A stretch of DNA of 8,273 nt from Microcaldota archaeon (lineage in GTDB: Archaea > Micrarchaeota > Micrarchaeia > Micrarchaeales > CABMGC01), in contig JAJZKH010000026.1 in assembly GCA_021850955.1 (NCBI GenBank), positions 1-8,273 of the forward strand. The letters are read 5' to 3'. Shown piece after piece: positions 5,505 through 8,273 of the stretch. The position numbers and the translations under genes are program-made. The notes below the pieces were generated by a model. That model was given only the letters and a program-made list of their open reading frames with translations. It was not told the origin of the DNA and ran no database searches. The stretch's first letter is position 1, and each line of letters begins with the position of its first letter.

Positions 5505-8048
5505 TTATCGCCTTGTCGCCTTTTCTATAAACTTCAAATTTATTGTGATTATTTCTTTTGCATTTGCAATTGAATTTGTTATATCTGATCGTGTATTCTT
5601 TTTATTTGAAAAGAATGAGTTAAACTCTGAAAACAGCTTCTTATCAGTAATTGATGCCATATTATTAACATACCTTGAAAAAATATGTGTTCCTGGAGGA
5701 TATATTTCTGTAAGACTCTTCCAATTTTTCTTTGTCCATTTGAAAACGTTTTCTACCGCTACAGGATTTGACGATGATATTGATGGTATCATAATCGAGT
5801 CTTGCGGCCTGACATGTTTAGAAATAGAAAAATCAAGTGCTTTGTTTATAAGTTTTTTATCCATAAAAAAACTAAGTGACTGTAGATACCTCAATTTTTC
5901 TACAGGATTGTTTTCTTTTTCATAATTTTTAATAAAAATATCAAATGTGTCTTTTTTCCCGTATATTGCAGATATTTCATAAATAGCAGTTCTTAGATTA
6001 GGATCCAGATCGTGTTTCCCAGAAATATAATTGTCAAACATTTTTTTTGCCTTGTTTATTGTACTTTTATCGCCAGAAATTCCAGAAGATATTATTGCAG
6101 ATGAACGCAGTATAGTTATGGTAGCGCTTTCGTTTTTGGATCTGACCCAGCCAACCTGCTTTAATATTTCATTGCTATACTCCTTTAAGAGATCCTTAAC
6201 CTCATCTTTTATCTTGGATTTAGTATTATATAATAGAATATAAAGACCGTTAAGATGATTCAACACGCTAGTATTGAGAGGATACTTTGCTGCAAAACAA
6301 TAATTATTTACAAATTCAAGATAATTCCTTATTGAGTATAATCCTTTCTTAGTAAAATAGTATAGATCATTTTCTACGCCCCATGAGTCCAGAGGACTTA
6401 GCTCCTGTTCTTTTATCATTTCGCCTATAATTTCAAGTATGTCTTTTGGATATAAAGTCCTGTAAAATCCTTTTTGGGTCATATTAAGCTTTATTTCATT
6501 TCCGTGATTTGTTTTTATTTCAACGGTTTCATTTTTCATGAGCAAAGTATGTTTATTCTTACCAGTATGTGATAATGAATACAAAATAGGTATGGGCCAT
6601 AATTCATTATCTGATTTTTGAGAAATCAGAGTGAATTTTTTCTGCTTTAATATAAACCCATTTTTTGATTTTGATACTTGTACATATGGATAGCCTTTCT
6701 TTTCTATCCACGCATTTGCCACTAAAGGTATTTCAAGTTTTTTCCCACTTTTATTTGCAATCTCGTCTATAGCAATCCATAAATCATCTTTTGTAGCATT
6801 TGAATATGAGTGTTTTTTTAAATATAAATTCAAACCTTTTCTAAAAATATCCTTTCCGGCATAATCCTCTATCATGTTAAGTATACTTCCTCCTTTCGAG
6901 TAGCTTATTGCATCAAAAATTTGATCTATTTCTGCTGGAGTTTTTACATTTACACTTATTGGATGGGTAGATCGAAGTTGGTCCATTGCAAAAGCGGTAT
7001 TAGTTTCTGATATTATGTATTTTGTCTCCATCTCCCATTCTGGAAAAACGGCTTCCATTGCCTTGTAGCTCATAAAATTTGCGAAACTTTCATTAAGCCA
7101 TAAATCATTCCACCATGCCATTGTAACTAAATCTCCAAACCATTGATGAGTAAATTCATGTGCTATTACCTCTGCTATACGCTGCTTGCTTGTGATTGCT
7201 GATTTTTCATCACCAAGAAGAGAGGTTTCCCTAAATGTTATTGCTCCCCAGTTTTCCATTGCTCCTGCCGCAAAATCTGGAACCGCAATTAAATCCAATT
7301 TAGGCAGAGGATATTTGATTCCAAAATATTTCTCATAAAAAGCAATAAATTTTTTGGCATAGAAAAGTGGAAGTTTTGTAAGAGTTTTTTTGCCTGGAAT
7401 TGTTATGACTCTTAACAAAAGTTTTCCAAATCTTTCTGAGGTAATATCAAGATCTCCAACGCCTATATAAAGCAGGTATGAGGACATGCGCAATGTTTTT
7501 TCAAACGTTACAAGTTTTTTATTGCCCATTTTTTGTTCTGAATGTATTGGCATATTTGAAATTGCAGTTAGACTTTGATCTATTAAAAGTGAAAGATTAA
7601 ATGTTGCTTTAAAAATTGGTTCGTCAAAACAAGGAAATGCCCGTCTTGCATCTGCAGCCTCGAATTGAGTAGTCATAAAATATTTTTCTTTCTTTTCTTC
7701 AAAATACTTACTTCGATAAAAACCTACCATTTTATCGTTATGAATACCAGTGAATTTTATTTCTAGAAAAACCTCGCCGGATACTGCTTTTTCAAAATAA
7801 AATGTAACTCTTTCATTTTTTTCGTCAAAATCAAATTTACATTCTTGAAGTTCTTTTTTAGAAGTAATAGAAGCATTAGATATTTCTATCTCTGAGGAGT
7901 TTAACGTTATATTTTTTGTTGGTTTACTTATTTTTAAATATATTTTTTCTTCACCTTTGTATTTGAAATCGGAAAAATTAGGCTCAAAAAATAGCTCGTA
8001 GTTATAGGGAATTATATTTGCTCCCAAGGCGTGATTAGTGTACTCCAT
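5505..8048 (-). CDS. M1-family zinc aminopeptidase (tricorn-interacting factor F2/F3-like)
   Basis: Zinc metallopeptidase that removes N-terminal residues from peptides; in Thermoplasma, factors F2 and F3 of this type finish degradation of peptides released by proteasome and tricorn. The 847-aa protein lacks a signal peptide, so it is probably cytosolic. It has the N-terminal beta domain with QFEAADARRAFPCFDEP (128-144), the substrate-binding GAMENWG (262-268), the zinc site HEFTH (His297, Glu298, His301) with the third ligand Glu320 in WLNES 19 residues later, and the transition-state Tyr383 in SYSKGG. A long alpha-helical C-terminal domain (about 545-847) is like that of F2/F3, ERAP and puromycin-sensitive aminopeptidases. 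ATG 8048 follows a TATA box by about 27 bp, suggesting a leaderless mRNA. The helicase gene follows after one base, so they form an operon; a shared function is not obvious. Confidence 0.95.
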   Translation of the reverse strand: MEYTNHALGANIIPYNYELFFEPNFSDFKYKGEEKIYLKISKPTKNITLNSSEIEISNASITSKKELQECKFDFDEKNERVTFYFEKAVSGEVFLEIKFTGIHNDKMVGFYRSKYFEEKKEKYFMTTQFEAADARRAFPCFDEPIFKATFNLSLLIDQSLTAISNMPIHSEQKMGNKKLVTFEKTLRMSSYLLYIGVGDLDITSERFGKLLLRVITIPGKKTLTKLPLFYAKKFIAFYEKYFGIKYPLPKLDLIAVPDFAAGAMENWGAITFRETSLLGDEKSAITSKQRIAEVIAHEFTHQWFGDLVTMAWWNDLWLNESFANFMSYKAMEAVFPEWEMETKYIISETNTAFAMDQLRSTHPISVNVKTPAEIDQIFDAISYSKGGSILNMIEDYAGKDIFRKGLNLYLKKHSYSNATKDDLWIAIDEIANKSGKKLEIPLVANAWIEKKGYPYVQVSKSKNGFILKQKKFTLISQKSDNELWPIPILYSLSHTGKNKHTLLMKNETVEIKTNHGNEIKLNMTQKGFYRTLYPKDILEIIGEMIKEQELSPLDSWGVENDLYYFTKKGLYSIRNYLEFVNNYCFAAKYPLNTSVLNHLNGLYILLYNTKSKIKDEVKDLLKEYSNEILKQVGWVRSKNESATITILRSSAIISSGISGDKSTINKAKKMFDNYISGKHDLDPNLRTAIYEISAIYGKKDTFDIFIKNYEKENNPVEKLRYLQSLSFFMDKKLINKALDFSISKHVRPQDSIMIPSISSSNPVAVENVFKWTKKNWKSLTEIYPPGTHIFSRYVNNMASITDKKLFSEFNSFFSNKKNTRSDITNSIANAKEIITINLKFIEKATRR

Positions 8049-8070
8049 AACGTAACATAATGAGTTAATA

Positions 8071-8080
8071 CTTTTATATC
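8071..8080 (-). promoter_or_regulatory. TATA box of the aminopeptidase-helicase operon
   Basis: The minus strand reads GATATAAAAG, preceded by an A-rich stretch that could act as BRE. Its centre lies about 27 bp before ATG 8048, placing transcription start at or just before the start codon, as for leaderless archaeal mRNAs. Confidence 0.6.
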
Positions 8081-8087
8081 TTTTGTT

Positions 8088-8094
8088 AAAAAAA
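8088..8094 (-). terminator. T7 tract, probable terminator of the upstream gene
   Basis: Seven A on the + strand give a run of seven T on the minus strand, about 45 bases after the stop of the partial gene (8139) and just ahead of the aminopeptidase TATA box. Oligo-T runs are the main archaeal intrinsic termination signal. This supports the partial gene and the aminopeptidase being separate transcription units. Confidence 0.45.
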
Positions 8095-8138
8095 CACTTT
8101 ATGAAAATTTAATCTCTACTTCTCCTGCGTAATTAAAA

Positions 8139-8273
8139 TTACATATTATTATAAGGAATGTTTATTTCAAAGGTGGTCTCAACATCTTTTCCCGGAAGAC
8201 TATGAACATCTCCGCCTAAACGAATATTTATTGCAGTTATATTGATAGGTTTCTGTGAGTCTGAATTTAGAGT
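8139..8273 (-). CDS. C-terminus of an unrecognised protein (cut by the window edge)
   Basis: The minus strand is open from the right edge to a TAA at 8139-8141, giving 44 residues that begin TLNSDSQKPINITAINIRLG and end in IPYNNM. The composition (alternating hydrophobic and polar residues such as INITAINIRL and VETTFEINI) suggests beta strands, as in an immunoglobulin-like or surface-protein domain, but no family is recognisable. The G+C-richer third positions and the amino-acid mix look coding and unlike the adjacent spacer. It is followed by a short GTAATT-AA-AATTAC inverted repeat (8129-8142) and the T7 tract, so it is likely a separate unit from the aminopeptidase. Confidence 0.6.
   Translation of the reverse strand, partial: TLNSDSQKPINITAINIRLGGDVHSLPGKDVETTFEINIPYNNM

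Noticed and set aside
5473..5925. 150-codon + strand frame opposite the aminopeptidase 3' end
   Set aside because: It lies antisense to a well-supported gene and has no recognisable motif; the length reflects codon usage of the real gene.
8129..8142. GTAATT-AA-AATTAC as a hairpin terminator
   Set aside because: A six-pair AT-rich stem with a two-base loop is too weak and overlaps the stop codon; the T7 tract is the better candidate.

Overview
The window looks like a compact, AT-rich archaeal chromosome segment. The evidence is an archaeal histone-fold protein, a eukaryote-like GlcNAc-1-phosphate transferase of the dolichol N-glycosylation type, an XPD/Rad3-type Fe-S helicase, a large M1 aminopeptidase resembling the tricorn-interacting factors, TATA-type boxes about 25 bp upstream of start codons (several genes look leaderless), one perfect GGTGAT Shine-Dalgarno site and two TTG starts. 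The small genome-like packing (convergent genes overlapping by 70 and 18 bp) and low GC would fit a DPANN-type or other euryarchaeal lineage, but the lineage cannot be fixed from this sequence alone.

Layout: 1-308 is non-coding and holds an exact 54-bp duplicate (19-72) of the histone 5' region (309-362); the duplicate is enclosed by a 14-bp inverted repeat. The histone gene (334-681, +) runs into the 3' end of the GPT-type transferase (612-1652, -). A 108-bp divergent promoter region separates that gene from a membrane GT2 glycosyltransferase (1761-2843, +). After an AT-rich 151-bp spacer comes a two-gene + operon, YbjQ/UPF0145 protein (2995-3363) and Rieske ferredoxin (3368-3682). Its end overlaps the end of a long minus-strand operon: M1 aminopeptidase (8048-5505), then XPD-like helicase (5503-3665), whose TTG start lies one base after the aminopeptidase stop. 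At the right edge, 8273-8139 (-) is the C-terminus of an unrecognised protein, followed by a T7 tract and the aminopeptidase TATA box.

Functional themes: chromatin (histone), surface glycan assembly (GPT and GT2 on a shared divergent promoter region), iron-sulfur redox (Rieske with YbjQ), DNA repair or transcription-linked unwinding (helicase), and late steps of peptide degradation (aminopeptidase). Apart from the histone 5' duplication and the histone tail question these are recognisable housekeeping-type families. I found no CRISPR array, insertion sequence, tRNA or rRNA, and no clear new multi-gene system.
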